Positions 55,966 through 64,000 of a stretch of 64,000 bases of DNA are shown here, piece by piece. The notes below the pieces were generated by a model. It ran no database searches. It had not been told where the DNA came from and worked only from the letters and a program-made list of their open reading frames with translations. A program made the position numbers and the translations under genes. The DNA is taken from contig NZ_KN150731.1 of assembly GCF_000754805.1 (NCBI RefSeq), positions 1,320,492-1,384,491 of the forward strand, in the 5' to 3' direction. How positions within the stretch are numbered: the first letter of the stretch is position 1; every line of letters begins with the position of its first letter. The stretch comes from Yersinia frederiksenii ATCC 33641 (lineage in GTDB: Bacteria > Pseudomonadota > Gammaproteobacteria > Enterobacterales > Enterobacteriaceae).

Positions 55966-56973
55966 TCAACCGCGTAATTTACCATGTTCTTTTAACCAGC
56001 GAGCGGTGCGAATAATACCTTCGTCCAACGAGACTATGGGGCGATAACCCAACTCCAATTCAGCACGATGGGTATCGAGTGTTAGGTCAAAATTGAGTTT
56101 AGCGACGCCATAATGGGTCAGGACCGGCTCTTTCTCGGCTTTATTGCCCAACTTCTCCATCGCCCTGGCCATAATATCCATCATCGGGTAGGGCACGGAG
56201 CGAATACGGCATGTCATCCCCAGCTCTTCCAACAAATGTAGCACGATAGTGCGCAGCGGGCGGGGTTGCTGATTGGTAATATTGTAAGCTCGACCCGACA
56301 AGGTACTCTGGCTTTGGGTCGCCTGCCACATGGCATGAACAGCATTTTCCAGATAGGTCATGTCCACCAATGCATCACCGCTGCGTGGGAGCAGCAAGGT
56401 GCCATAATATTTAATCATCTGTAGCAGGCGCGGGAGCATCACCGTGTCATGCGGGCCGAATAAACCTTGCGGCCGCAAAATAGTGAAATGGGTCTGCGGG
56501 TTGGACAGCGCCAATTGTTGGATAACTTCTTCTCCGGCGGCCTTACTACGGGCGAATTCGTTGGCAAAACGTACCGGACGGAAATCCTCCTGAATATTAC
56601 GATGGTGGTGATAATCGAAATAAATGGCAGGTGAGGAGATATGAATAAAATTCTCTACGCCATAAGCAGCGGCCCATTCACCCAAGCGGCGTGTGGCGCG
56701 GACATTTGCCAATTCAAAAGCTTGTTCAGTCCCCCACGGCGAGGTAAAACTGGAGCAATGCCACAAAGTATCGACATCCGCCAGCATGGCTTTTGCCTGC
56801 GAGGAAACCAGATTTGTCAGATCAGCATGAATAAATTCAGCGCCTATTTTTGTCAATAATGCGCCCATCGCCGGGTTGTTACCGGTGGCGATGACTTTGA
56901 TGCCTTGACGACGGAGATATTCAACGGCATTTCGGCCTAGCCCGCAGGTTGCACCGGTAACCAATACCTTCAT
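55966..56973 (-). CDS. ybjS: NAD-dependent epimerase/dehydratase YbjS
   Basis: A 335-residue extended short-chain dehydrogenase. It starts [20 protein letters not shown] (Rossmann GxxGxxG). The third-helix region has [23 protein letters not shown] and a catalytic Tyr-x3-His-type variant rather than Tyr-x3-Lys, so activity as a classic reductase is uncertain. The start at 56973 was chosen over 56994 because the Rossmann strand begins at once. It probably acts on a nucleotide sugar or sterol-like substrate; unknown. Order ybjS-ybjT-ltaE as in E. coli. Confidence 0.85.
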   Translation of the reverse strand: MKVLVTGATCGLGRNAVEYLRRQGIKVIATGNNPAMGALLTKIGAEFIHADLTNLVSSQAKAMLADVDTLWHCSSFTSPWGTEQAFELANVRATRRLGEWAAAYGVENFIHISSPAIYFDYHHHRNIQEDFRPVRFANEFARSKAAGEEVIQQLALSNPQTHFTILRPQGLFGPHDTVMLPRLLQMIKYYGTLLLPRSGDALVDMTYLENAVHAMWQATQSQSTLSGRAYNITNQQPRPLRTIVLHLLEELGMTCRIRSVPYPMMDIMARAMEKLGNKAEKEPVLTHYGVAKLNFDLTLDTHRAELELGYRPIVSLDEGIIRTARWLKEHGKLRG

Positions 56974-57084
56974 AGCAAATTCGGTTCCCACCAAAAATCA
57001 GAATGCTAGAGCTTTGAATTATTCGCTCAGCAAATAAGATGCCATTCTTCCGTGAAATGATGCGCTATGCAATCAGAAACGACC

Positions 57085-57210
57085 TATACCCTTCATCTTT
57101 CAAGCCGCAGGGGTGTTGGCTGCTTTCATTTGCCCGAATCACTTACTGATGTAAGCTCATCGGGACGCTTTCATTTGCCGCCTACCTGCGATTTGAAATC
57201 TATCGGGTAT
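57085..57210. repeat. ERIC element (full length) with internal 13-bp direct repeats
   Basis: Starts tatacccttcatctttcaagc, has the core cactta-ctgatgtaagctcatcggg and ends gaaatctatcgggtat (126 bp). gctttcatttgcc occurs at both shoulders of the central stem. Confidence 0.85.
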
Positions 57211-57289
57211 GCGGGTTATCTTTCAAGCCGCAGGGGTGTTGGCTGCTTTCATTTGCCGCCTACCTGCGATTTGAAATCTATTGGTTATG
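57211..57289. repeat. ERIC element, internally deleted copy
   Basis: Seventy-nine bases matching the preceding ERIC but with one gctttcatttgcc and no central stem, as expected after recombination between the two 13-bp repeats. It ends within the ybjT stop region. Confidence 0.8.
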
Positions 57290-58783
57290 CTGGTTATCTT
57301 TCAAGTTGGAGAGGGAGCCGCCCTCTGGGCTGTTCTCGCGGTCATATTGTTCGGCTAAGGTAGTAATTCGCTTGGCCATCCCACGGAAAATAAACAGGTG
57401 TGCGGGCATCATGACAAACCAGTAGAGTAATCCGTTAAAACCTGCCGGGTGCCACCATGCCCGAACATCAAAACTTCGACGCCCACCCAAGTCTTTGATA
57501 GTAAAGGTCAGACGCCCCAGTCCCGGCGCTTTCATACCAAACATCATGGCTAACTGGCGCATTGGCTTGAGAGTGATAACTTTCCAGCCATCAATCAGGT
57601 CACCCAATTCGAGTGTTTCCCTCTGTGGGCGACCATAAACGACGCCACCACCGGCAATGTCATCCATCCAGGCGCGGATTTTCCACAGCGGATTACCATA
57701 GAAATACCCCTCTTTGCCGCCAATTTGTTGTACCACGTGCCACAGTGCCTCACTGGAGGCGGTGGTATAGAGTTGGCAGCCCGCCTGTTTGGGATAAAAA
57801 CCGTAACCCGGACGCCAGCGTGCGCGCGCCTCTGGGTCATAGCCCCAATCCGCTGAGTCCACCACCTCATCTTCACGGCGCAACGTCTCTTTAACGGCAT
57901 CATCAAAACTGATGAGTTGCTGAGGAATTAGTGCTTGTAAAGCTTGTCCGTCGGCAGGCAAGTCGTGATTCAGCCCTTCAATCAAGGCGCTGGCAATTGA
58001 CGTTGGTACCGAGGTGATCATATTGATGAAATAGACGGAGATAAAGCGGGTAGGGAGAGGAATAGGCACCAGCCAACGCCGTTTGCCACTGATGGCGATA
58101 AAGCGCTCGAACATGGTCTGATAACTTATATATTCCGGCCCGGCGACATCGAAAATACGGTTTTCGGCCGACGGATGATTGAGCAACTCGGTCAAATAAA
58201 CCAGCAGATTTTCTAATGCAACCGGTGAGGATTTTGACCGTACCCAACGCGGTGGCGTTAGGATTGGCAGGTTATAGACCATATCGCGCATCACTTCAAA
58301 GGCCGCAGAGCCGGGGCCAATGATGATACTGGCGCGCAGTTCTGTCACCGGGATGCCACTTTGGCGCAGCAAGTCACCGGTCAGTTTGCGGGCAATCAGG
58401 TGAGAGGATTTGCTATCATCGGGCTGTGAGGCTCCCAGAAAAATAACCTGCTTGACCGGAGAAGATGATGTACTGGCAACATGCTGTAAGGCGACCTTCA
58501 TATTATTGGCCGCAATACGTTCTTGCTCAATCAAATCCTGCCCGTCACCCATGCCATGCACCAGATAGTAAACAATATCAATATCTTGCAGGGCGGCATT
58601 TAAGGTTGCGGGCTGATAAAGGTCAACAAAGCGGCAATCGACTCCAGGCCATGGTTGCTCTTTTAACCACTCGATACGGCGGGCGGCAGCAATGACTTGG
58701 TGCCCCTGTTGGCTAAGCTTTGGAATAAGGTGCTGACCGATATAGCCACTGGCACCTAGTACCAAGATCCGTTGTGGTGTCAT
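57278..58783 (-). CDS. ybjT: SDR-like NAD-binding protein YbjT with DUF2867 domain
   Basis: A 501-residue protein. The N-terminal Rossmann domain (about residues 1-250) begins [18 protein letters not shown] and has [14 protein letters not shown]. The C-terminal DUF2867 (START-like) domain (about 330-475) includes [18 protein letters not shown] and [27 protein letters not shown]. coli YbjT is about 476 residues; here the last residues and the stop come from repeat sequence. It overlaps ltaE by 4 bp, so the two are co-transcribed. Function unknown. Confidence 0.88.
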   Translation of the reverse strand: MTPQRILVLGASGYIGQHLIPKLSQQGHQVIAAARRIEWLKEQPWPGVDCRFVDLYQPATLNAALQDIDIVYYLVHGMGDGQDLIEQERIAANNMKVALQHVASTSSSPVKQVIFLGASQPDDSKSSHLIARKLTGDLLRQSGIPVTELRASIIIGPGSAAFEVMRDMVYNLPILTPPRWVRSKSSPVALENLLVYLTELLNHPSAENRIFDVAGPEYISYQTMFERFIAISGKRRWLVPIPLPTRFISVYFINMITSVPTSIASALIEGLNHDLPADGQALQALIPQQLISFDDAVKETLRREDEVVDSADWGYDPEARARWRPGYGFYPKQAGCQLYTTASSEALWHVVQQIGGKEGYFYGNPLWKIRAWMDDIAGGGVVYGRPQRETLELGDLIDGWKVITLKPMRQLAMMFGMKAPGLGRLTFTIKDLGGRRSFDVRAWWHPAGFNGLLYWFVMMPAHLFIFRGMAKRITTLAEQYDRENSPEGGSLSNLKDNQHNQ

Positions 58784-59799
58784 GAGCGCTGTTCTATCAA
58801 AAATTCACGCCACAACGCGACCACTTTTTCCAGATCTGCGCGGCTGATATTAAGATGAGTAATCATTCGGGTGATGGGGCCGGCGCTGATTAATACACCA
58901 CGTTCGTGCATCCAAGGGCCAAGTTTGGCTGCATATTCAGCCGATTGCTTAATATACAACACATTGGTTTGTGCGCCGGGAGCCACAATTTCGATATCCA
59001 ATGAGCCAAGTTGTTGCTCCAGCCATATGGCATTGTCGTGGTCGTCTTTTAGGCGAGCGACATGATGCTCTAAGGCATATAACCCTGCGGCGGCAAGGAT
59101 CCCAGCCTGACGCATGCCTCCGCCGGTCATTTTTCGCCAACGGCGGGCGCGGTGAATGTATTCAGCACTGCCACACAGCAGCGAGCCTACCGGTGCGCCC
59201 AAGCCCTTAGAAAGACAAATGGTTAAGGTGTCGCAATATTGGCTAATCTCGCTTAATGGCACATTTAGTGCCACTGCAGCGTTAAAGATACGTGCGCCAT
59301 CAATGTGCAGTGCGAGCTTATGCTCACGAGTCAATGCTCTGGCTTGCTGTAAATAGCTCAGTGGCAATACTTTACCGCTGTGAGTATTTTCCAAACTTAA
59401 CAGTCGGGTTTGGGCAAAATGAATATCATCAGGCTTGATGGCTGCCAGAACTTTATCTAAAGGCAGCGTGCCGTCATCATTGGCATCAATAGGTTGTGGC
59501 TGAATACTCCCAAGAACAGCGGCACCGCCAGCTTCATACAGGTAGTTATGCGCCTTCTGGCCGACAATGTACTCTTCACCACGCTGACAGTGAGTTAACA
59601 GCGCCACCAAATTTGCCTGGGTGCCGGTTGGCAAGAAGAGTGCAGCTTCTTTACCTGATAACCGGGCTGCTTGAGCTTCTAAAGCATTAACTGTCGGGTC
59701 ATCGCCATACACATCATCACCCACTTCGGCATTGGCCATAGCATTGCGCATCGCGGCGCTAGGTTGCGTTACTGTGTCACTGCGTAAATCGATAAGCAT
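58780..59799 (-). CDS. ltaE: Low-specificity L-threonine aldolase
   Basis: A 339-residue PLP enzyme splitting L-threonine or L-allo-threonine to glycine and acetaldehyde. It starts [67 protein letters not shown]; and the PLP lysine in [16 protein letters not shown]. The ATG at 59799 was chosen over one 20 codons upstream on family length. First gene of ltaE-ybjT. Confidence 0.94.
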   Translation of the reverse strand: MLIDLRSDTVTQPSAAMRNAMANAEVGDDVYGDDPTVNALEAQAARLSGKEAALFLPTGTQANLVALLTHCQRGEEYIVGQKAHNYLYEAGGAAVLGSIQPQPIDANDDGTLPLDKVLAAIKPDDIHFAQTRLLSLENTHSGKVLPLSYLQQARALTREHKLALHIDGARIFNAAVALNVPLSEISQYCDTLTICLSKGLGAPVGSLLCGSAEYIHRARRWRKMTGGGMRQAGILAAAGLYALEHHVARLKDDHDNAIWLEQQLGSLDIEIVAPGAQTNVLYIKQSAEYAAKLGPWMHERGVLISAGPITRMITHLNISRADLEKVVALWREFLIEQRS

Positions 59800-59941
59800 A
59801 ATTTTCTCGCGGCTGGGAAAGAAAAGCGTTGTTTCATCATAGCGAGAATATTGAAACAAAAAAGCCCACTGAAGCGTTATTTGTTTTAAATAGCATAATA
59901 GGCTCGAGCCAGAAGCTTATTGGCTGATTTTATTCTGATTT

Positions 59942-60146
59942 TTATTTAATAGCGTGGGCGATAGCCAGCGCGGTATTCAGTTTGCCCAGCACCTTTCCTG
60001 GTGAATGAGTAAAAAAAGCGCTTTTCAAGAATATTGGCATCCATTTCACCAAGCAGTTTCATATGGTGTTTATTGAGAAAAGTATCCAACTGCCCTTTTT
60101 CTATGCCAAAAAGCATGTGCTCACCGATATTTTTTAGCCCTTCAAA
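59942..60146 (-). pseudogene. C-terminal remnant of a class I SAM-dependent methyltransferase, frameshifted
   Basis: In the gap between ltaE and poxB, the minus strand reads FEGLKNIGEHMLFGIEKGQL then DTFLNKHHMKLLGEMDANILE, which resembles the end of LCMT/TIGR00027-type methyltransferases (GEPFLFGI...LeaFL). A TAG lies directly upstream. At a run of seven T (near 60008-60018) removal of one base would restore HSPGKVLGKLNTALAIAHAIK to a stop. No start or SAM-binding domain remains. The family assignment is from memory. Confidence 0.48.
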
Positions 60147-60310
60147 CTAAAACAGCCTCATGCGTCTGCATAATTCTTGTCTATATATGATGTGAAATCT
60201 GTTAACTGGCTGGAGGCAATAGAAGAATGGTGTGCCAATGATGCCGATACAACAGCGGTATCATTGGCGGGAAAAACGAGGAGGATTTTTATTAATTGAA
60301 ACGCGGCTTA
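60147..60310. other. Intergenic region downstream of poxB
   Basis: No supported gene. A plus-strand frame of about 35 codons ending near 60297 lacks a start and was not recognised; it may be part of the same decayed segment as the methyltransferase remnant. Confidence 0.3.
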
Positions 60311-62032
60311 TCAACGTAACCAGTTAGTTTTTGCCAGTTCGACCACTTCATCACCTCGGCCATTAATAATAGCTCTGAGCATGTACAAGCTGAATCCTTT
60401 GGCTTGCTCAAACTTGATTTGTGGTGGCATCGAAAGTTCTTGCTTGGCGGTGACTACATCCACCAATACTGGCCCCGGATGCGCGAAAGCACTCTCCAGT
60501 GCGGTATTCAACTCAGAGGCTTTTTCTACTCGAATTCCTTTGATCCCGGCGGCATTGGCAATCGCAGCAAAGTCTGGGTTATGTAAGTCGGTGCCGTCAG
60601 TCAGATAACCCCCGGCCTTCATCTCCATGGCGACAAAGCCCAGCACGCTGTTATTAAATATCACAATTTTTACTGGCAATTTTAGCTGCGCCAGCGTGAG
60701 GAAATCCCCCATTAGCATGGTGAAACCGCCATCGCCACATAAGGCGATAACTTGCCTGTCCATATCAGTGGCTTGTGCGCCAATAGCTTGCGGCATGGCA
60801 TTCGCCATCGAACCATGGTTAAACGAACCTAACAAACGCCGCTTACCGTTCATTGCCAGATATCGCGCAGCCCAGACGGTTGGCGTGCCAACATCGCAAG
60901 TAAAAATGGCATCATCAGTAGCATGGCGGCTAATTTGCTGCGCCAGATACTGGGGATGAATAGGTTGGCTGTCATTAGCGGTTGCCAGCCCGTCAAGATC
61001 TTTACGGGTGGTACGATAGTGTTCCAGCGCTTTATTCAAGAATGCCTTGTCACTTTTGGCTTCTAGCTGTGGTAACAGTGCACTAAGGGTGGTTTTGATG
61101 TCACCGACCAGCGCCATATTGACCGGGCAGTGAGCACCGATGCTGCCTGGATTGATATCAATTTGAATAATGTTCGCATTGGTTGGATAAAACGCGCGGT
61201 AGGGGAATTGTGTTCCTAATAGCACCAAGGTATCGGCGTTGATCATCGCATGATAGCCGGAGGCGAAACCAATCAGCCCGGTCATCCCCACGCTATAAGG
61301 ATTATCCCACTCAATATATTCTTTTCCACGCAGGGCATGCACCACCGGAGCTTGAAGCATTTCAGCTAATTTTACGACTTCATCATGGGCATCGGCGCAA
61401 CCACTGCCGCACATCAGCGTGATATTTTTTGCTTGGTTAAGGGTCTGCGCCAAAATATTCAACTCACTCATCAGTGGCTGAATTAACGGCAGTTTAGGGG
61501 TTTGCCACACGATGGCAGCATCTTCAGGCGCGGCTTGTAGCGCAACATCACCCGGCAACACAATCACTGAAACACCGCGGTTAAGAATGGCTTTGCGCAT
61601 GGCAATTTCCAGCACGCGCGGCAACTGTTCTGGATTAGAGACCAATTCACAGTAGTGACTGCATTCACGGAACAGTTCTTGTGGGTGGGTTTCTTGGAAA
61701 TAGCCGCTGCCAATTTCGCTGGAGGGAATATGCGCGGCGATGGCGAGCACCGGAACGTGGTTGCGATGGCAATCAAATAAACCATTAATCAGATGCAGGT
61801 TGCCTGGGCCACAGGAACCGGCACACACGGCTAACTGCCCGGTGAGCTGAGCTTCGGCTCCAGCGGCGAAAGCGGCAACTTCTTCATGGCGAGTCCCTAA
61901 CCATTCGATAGTTCCCATACGGTGCAGGCTGTCACTCAGGCCGTTGAGTGAGTCCCCAGTTACACCCCAAATTCGCTTAACGCCAGCTTGCTCCAACGTT
62001 TTCGCGACCAGTGTTGCCACGGTTTGCTTCAT
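60311..62032 (-). CDS. poxB: Pyruvate dehydrogenase (ubiquinone), pyruvate oxidase
   Basis: A 573-residue ThDP/FAD flavoenzyme that oxidises pyruvate to acetate and CO2 and feeds ubiquinone at the membrane. The N-domain has [32 protein letters not shown] with the ThDP-activating Glu in [18 protein letters not shown]. The FAD region is in the middle, and the ThDP/Mg motif is [30 protein letters not shown]. The C-terminal about 25 residues form the membrane-binding tail. Usually stationary-phase (RpoS) expressed. It lies between ltaE and hcr as in E. coli. Confidence 0.95.
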   Translation of the reverse strand: MKQTVATLVAKTLEQAGVKRIWGVTGDSLNGLSDSLHRMGTIEWLGTRHEEVAAFAAGAEAQLTGQLAVCAGSCGPGNLHLINGLFDCHRNHVPVLAIAAHIPSSEIGSGYFQETHPQELFRECSHYCELVSNPEQLPRVLEIAMRKAILNRGVSVIVLPGDVALQAAPEDAAIVWQTPKLPLIQPLMSELNILAQTLNQAKNITLMCGSGCADAHDEVVKLAEMLQAPVVHALRGKEYIEWDNPYSVGMTGLIGFASGYHAMINADTLVLLGTQFPYRAFYPTNANIIQIDINPGSIGAHCPVNMALVGDIKTTLSALLPQLEAKSDKAFLNKALEHYRTTRKDLDGLATANDSQPIHPQYLAQQISRHATDDAIFTCDVGTPTVWAARYLAMNGKRRLLGSFNHGSMANAMPQAIGAQATDMDRQVIALCGDGGFTMLMGDFLTLAQLKLPVKIVIFNNSVLGFVAMEMKAGGYLTDGTDLHNPDFAAIANAAGIKGIRVEKASELNTALESAFAHPGPVLVDVVTAKQELSMPPQIKFEQAKGFSLYMLRAIINGRGDEVVELAKTNWLR

Positions 62033-62154
62033 AGTTGTTCCCTCAAGGATTAATGGCGAGTCATTATTCTATGAGGTCAAAGTATGGCGTGTTTAACAAT
62101 AATTGCCCCATTAAAAGGTAGATATACACCAGTATGGGGCGGCTAAAGGTGGGT

Positions 62155-63177
62155 TTAGGCCAGTTGGATATCACCTTGCAACTGACAACTGCATGCCAGC
62201 ACATAACCTTGGGCAATGTCTTCTGGTGTCAACGTCATGGTGCTGGTGGTGGTGTATTTACCCTGCACAATACGGGTCTTACATGAGCCACAGACTCCTG
62301 CACGACAAGCGGCCATGACTGGGACTTGGTGTTGTTCCAGAGCAAATAACAGTGAAGTACCGACTGGGACTTTCACTTGGCGCAGTGGGTGGCTGATAGT
62401 CATCGTCAATTGATTACTGGCATCAATAGCATTGTCGGCAGTGCGAAATTGCTCTTTCTGGAAATGATCCGTGGGCACCGACTGCTCGCGACAATACTGC
62501 TCGACCCAATTCATATAGGGTGCAGGCCCGCAGGTCATGACACGACGGCGGGCAATGTCCGGAGCCACTTGCTGCATCACCTGAGCATTAATTCGCCCAG
62601 CAATAAATCCGGCTGTTGCTTCAGACTCTGCCATCAGTGTCAGTTGTAATTGTTGTGGATAACGCTGCAATAATCTTTGCCACTCATCAGCAAAAATCAC
62701 ATCCGCCGGGGTGCGAACATTAAAAATGACGCGGATATCTGCTTGCGCGCGGCGGGCCAGCACATCACGGCACATCGATATTATTGGAGTAACACCGCAG
62801 CCAGCAGCCAGCATCAGGTAGTGATCATCAGCAGCGTGGGCGCAAGTAAATTCGCCTTGAGCATCAGATAACCACAGATAATCACCCTCGTTGACCTGTT
62901 GAGTCAGCCACCTTGAGCCTTCGCCATCGGCTAAGCGGCGCACCGTCAATTGGATAAAAGGGCTTAATCCGGGAGTGGAGGAGATCGTATAAGCTCGTAG
63001 GGTTTCATCACTGTTACGAATACTGACTAAAGCATATTGCCCCGGTAAGTAGGGGTAAAAATCGTGATTAATTAAGCGCAGGCTCCAGACATCAGGGGTT
63101 TCTTGCACGATTGAGTGGACTTGCATGCGGTTAGGGCAGAGGGAGGTTGGGCAGTCACTGGGAATAAAATCGGTCAT
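62155..63177 (-). CDS. hcr: NADH oxidoreductase HCR, partner of hybrid-cluster protein
   Basis: A 340-residue FAD and 2Fe-2S protein passing electrons from NADH to Hcp. The FAD domain has LRAYTISSTPG; the NADH domain AAGCGVTPIISMCRDV; the C-terminal ferredoxin domain has CRAGVCGSCKTRIVQG and a final Cys in VLACSC (4 cluster Cys). The frame extends 28 codons further, but the ATG at 63177 has gagg upstream. It follows hcp by about 107 bases. Confidence 0.93.
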   Translation of the reverse strand: MTDFIPSDCPTSLCPNRMQVHSIVQETPDVWSLRLINHDFYPYLPGQYALVSIRNSDETLRAYTISSTPGLSPFIQLTVRRLADGEGSRWLTQQVNEGDYLWLSDAQGEFTCAHAADDHYLMLAAGCGVTPIISMCRDVLARRAQADIRVIFNVRTPADVIFADEWQRLLQRYPQQLQLTLMAESEATAGFIAGRINAQVMQQVAPDIARRRVMTCGPAPYMNWVEQYCREQSVPTDHFQKEQFRTADNAIDASNQLTMTISHPLRQVKVPVGTSLLFALEQHQVPVMAACRAGVCGSCKTRIVQGKYTTTSTMTLTPEDIAQGYVLACSCQLQGDIQLA

Positions 63178-63284
63178 CGGGGCCTCACAACGAATCAGAT
63201 AATTAGCAAAAAAGCAGTCAGAAATCATGAATAAAAGCCCGGTCAGAGGCGAAAAATGCATTAACCGGGCTGGCTGTTATCGGC

Positions 63285-64000
63285 TTAGTTACCCAAAATC
63301 GCGTTCATATCTTGCTCTACGGTCGTAATGGGCCGCATGCCAAATTTCTCATAGAGAATGGCCATCAGGTTGTCAGTCAGGAACCCCGGAGCTGTCGGGC
63401 CGGTATAAATATTTTTTACACCTAATGACAGTAAGGTCAGCAAAATAACAATGGCTTTTTGTTCAAACCAAGACAGCACCAGACTCAGTGGCAGGTCATT
63501 GACGGTACAGCCTAACTTTTCTGATAACTTAACCGCCAACATAATGGCTGAATAGGCATCATTGCATTGGCCGACATCCAGTAAACGCGGTAAGCCTTCC
63601 AGAGTGCCAAAATCCAATTTATTGAAACGATATTTACCACAAGCCAGTGTCATGATGATGCAATCTTGCGGTACACTGCGAGCAAAGTCGGTGAAATAGC
63701 TGCGTTCTGTACGGCTTCCATCACAGCCACCCACCAGGAAAACATGGCGCAGTTTTTTGCTGGCGACTAAATCAATGACAGTGTCTGCGGCATTCAGTAA
63801 GGTCTGGCGACCAAAACCGACTGTAATCAGATGTTCCAGTTCATTGTAGGGGAAACCGGCCATGCCCTGTGCTTGCTCAATAACCCGTGCAAAGTCGTCG
63901 CCTTCCAGATGATTGACACCCGGCCAGCCAACAATACTGCGCGTCCAGATGCGGTCGCCGTAATTGCCTACATTCGGGTCAATAATACAGTTGGATGTCA
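63285..64000 (-). CDS. hcp: Hybrid-cluster protein (hydroxylamine reductase), 3' part
   Basis: The frame is open to the window edge; about 238 of some 550 residues are seen, so the start is outside. Hcp is a cytoplasmic NO reductase with a hybrid 4Fe-2S-2O cluster. The visible part has [62 protein letters not shown] and [15 protein letters not shown], with cluster Cys and Glu residues, ending LGN. First of hcp-hcr. FNR and NsrR control is expected but the promoter lies outside. Confidence 0.94.
   Translation of the reverse strand, partial: TSNCIIDPNVGNYGDRIWTRSIVGWPGVNHLEGDDFARVIEQAQGMAGFPYNELEHLITVGFGRQTLLNAADTVIDLVASKKLRHVFLVGGCDGSRTERSYFTDFARSVPQDCIIMTLACGKYRFNKLDFGTLEGLPRLLDVGQCNDAYSAIMLAVKLSEKLGCTVNDLPLSLVLSWFEQKAIVILLTLLSLGVKNIYTGPTAPGFLTDNLMAILYEKFGMRPITTVEQDMNAILGN

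Noticed and set aside
57067-57363. A 98-codon plus-strand frame with an internally repeated protein sequence
   Set aside because: It is the translation of the tandem ERIC copies; the protein repeat follows from the DNA repeat, and it runs antisense into the end of ybjT.
1-64000. CRISPR arrays, tRNA, rRNA, prophage or intact insertion sequences
   Set aside because: Direct repeats seen are ERIC copies without regular spacers; no transposase, integrase or phage structural gene and no tRNA-like fold was recognised by eye.

Overview
This window reads as a chromosomal segment of a Yersinia species, probably from the Y. enterocolitica / environmental Yersinia group. The evidence is enterobacterial gene order, roughly even base composition, and about ten ERIC-type intergenic repeats, several internally deleted, as is typical of yersiniae. 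No rRNA, tRNA, CRISPR array, intact IS or prophage was seen. Gene names rest on family motifs and on gene order recalled from Escherichia coli and Yersinia; no database search was run.

Layout. 0-3.8 kb: the 3' part of uxuA, the elongation factor paralogue efpL, an Mtr-type aromatic amino acid permease with an ERIC directly upstream of its ribosome site, and a YkgJ cysteine-cluster protein. 3.8-8.3 kb: a torYZ-like TMAO reductase operon and a Nudix hydrolase. 8.4-12.4 kb: fruBKA with two Cra operators. 12.4-21 kb: nfo, yeiH, yeiE, lysP and a CirA/YiuR-type TonB receptor. This matches the E. coli cirA-lysP-yeiE-yeiH-nfo-fru order, except for two small unknown genes between yeiH and yeiE and a Fur box plus an ABC permease remnant before the receptor. 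21-22.4 kb: a GST and a HAD phosphatase.

23-30.5 kb is a sulfur-themed accessory block: a 2-oxoglutarate/Fe(II) oxygenase, a MetQNI-type ABC transporter whose binding protein lacks a lipobox, a toxin-antitoxin-like pair whose DUF4258 toxin has a nonsense codon, and a cbs-cystathionine lyase (reverse transsulfuration) operon. Upstream of cbs is a striking 64-bp array of eight phased MetJ-like 8-mers. 30.5-37.6 kb: dacC, sdaCB, a 1.1-kb AT-rich non-coding stretch, and deoC-deoR with a DeoR-type operator.

37.8-64 kb follows the E. coli ybjG to hcp order with insertions and losses: two overlapping PAP2 phosphatases, ybjL, grxA, ybjC (nfsA and rimK absent here), ybjN, potFGHI, ybjO, rlmC, artJ with tandem ARG boxes, a MITE-like element, artMQIP, an exported chorismate mutase, ybjP, a superinfection-immunity/zinc-ribbon protein, ybjS, ybjT, ltaE, a methyltransferase remnant, poxB, hcr and the 3' part of hcp.

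The main themes are amino acid and polyamine uptake (LysP, Mtr, SdaC, Art, Pot, Met-type ABC), anaerobic or stress metabolism (Tor, Hcp/Hcr, PoxB) and sugar catabolism (Fru, Uxu, Deo). Repeats have reshaped gene ends: ERIC sequence supplies the last codons and stop of rlmC and ybjT.
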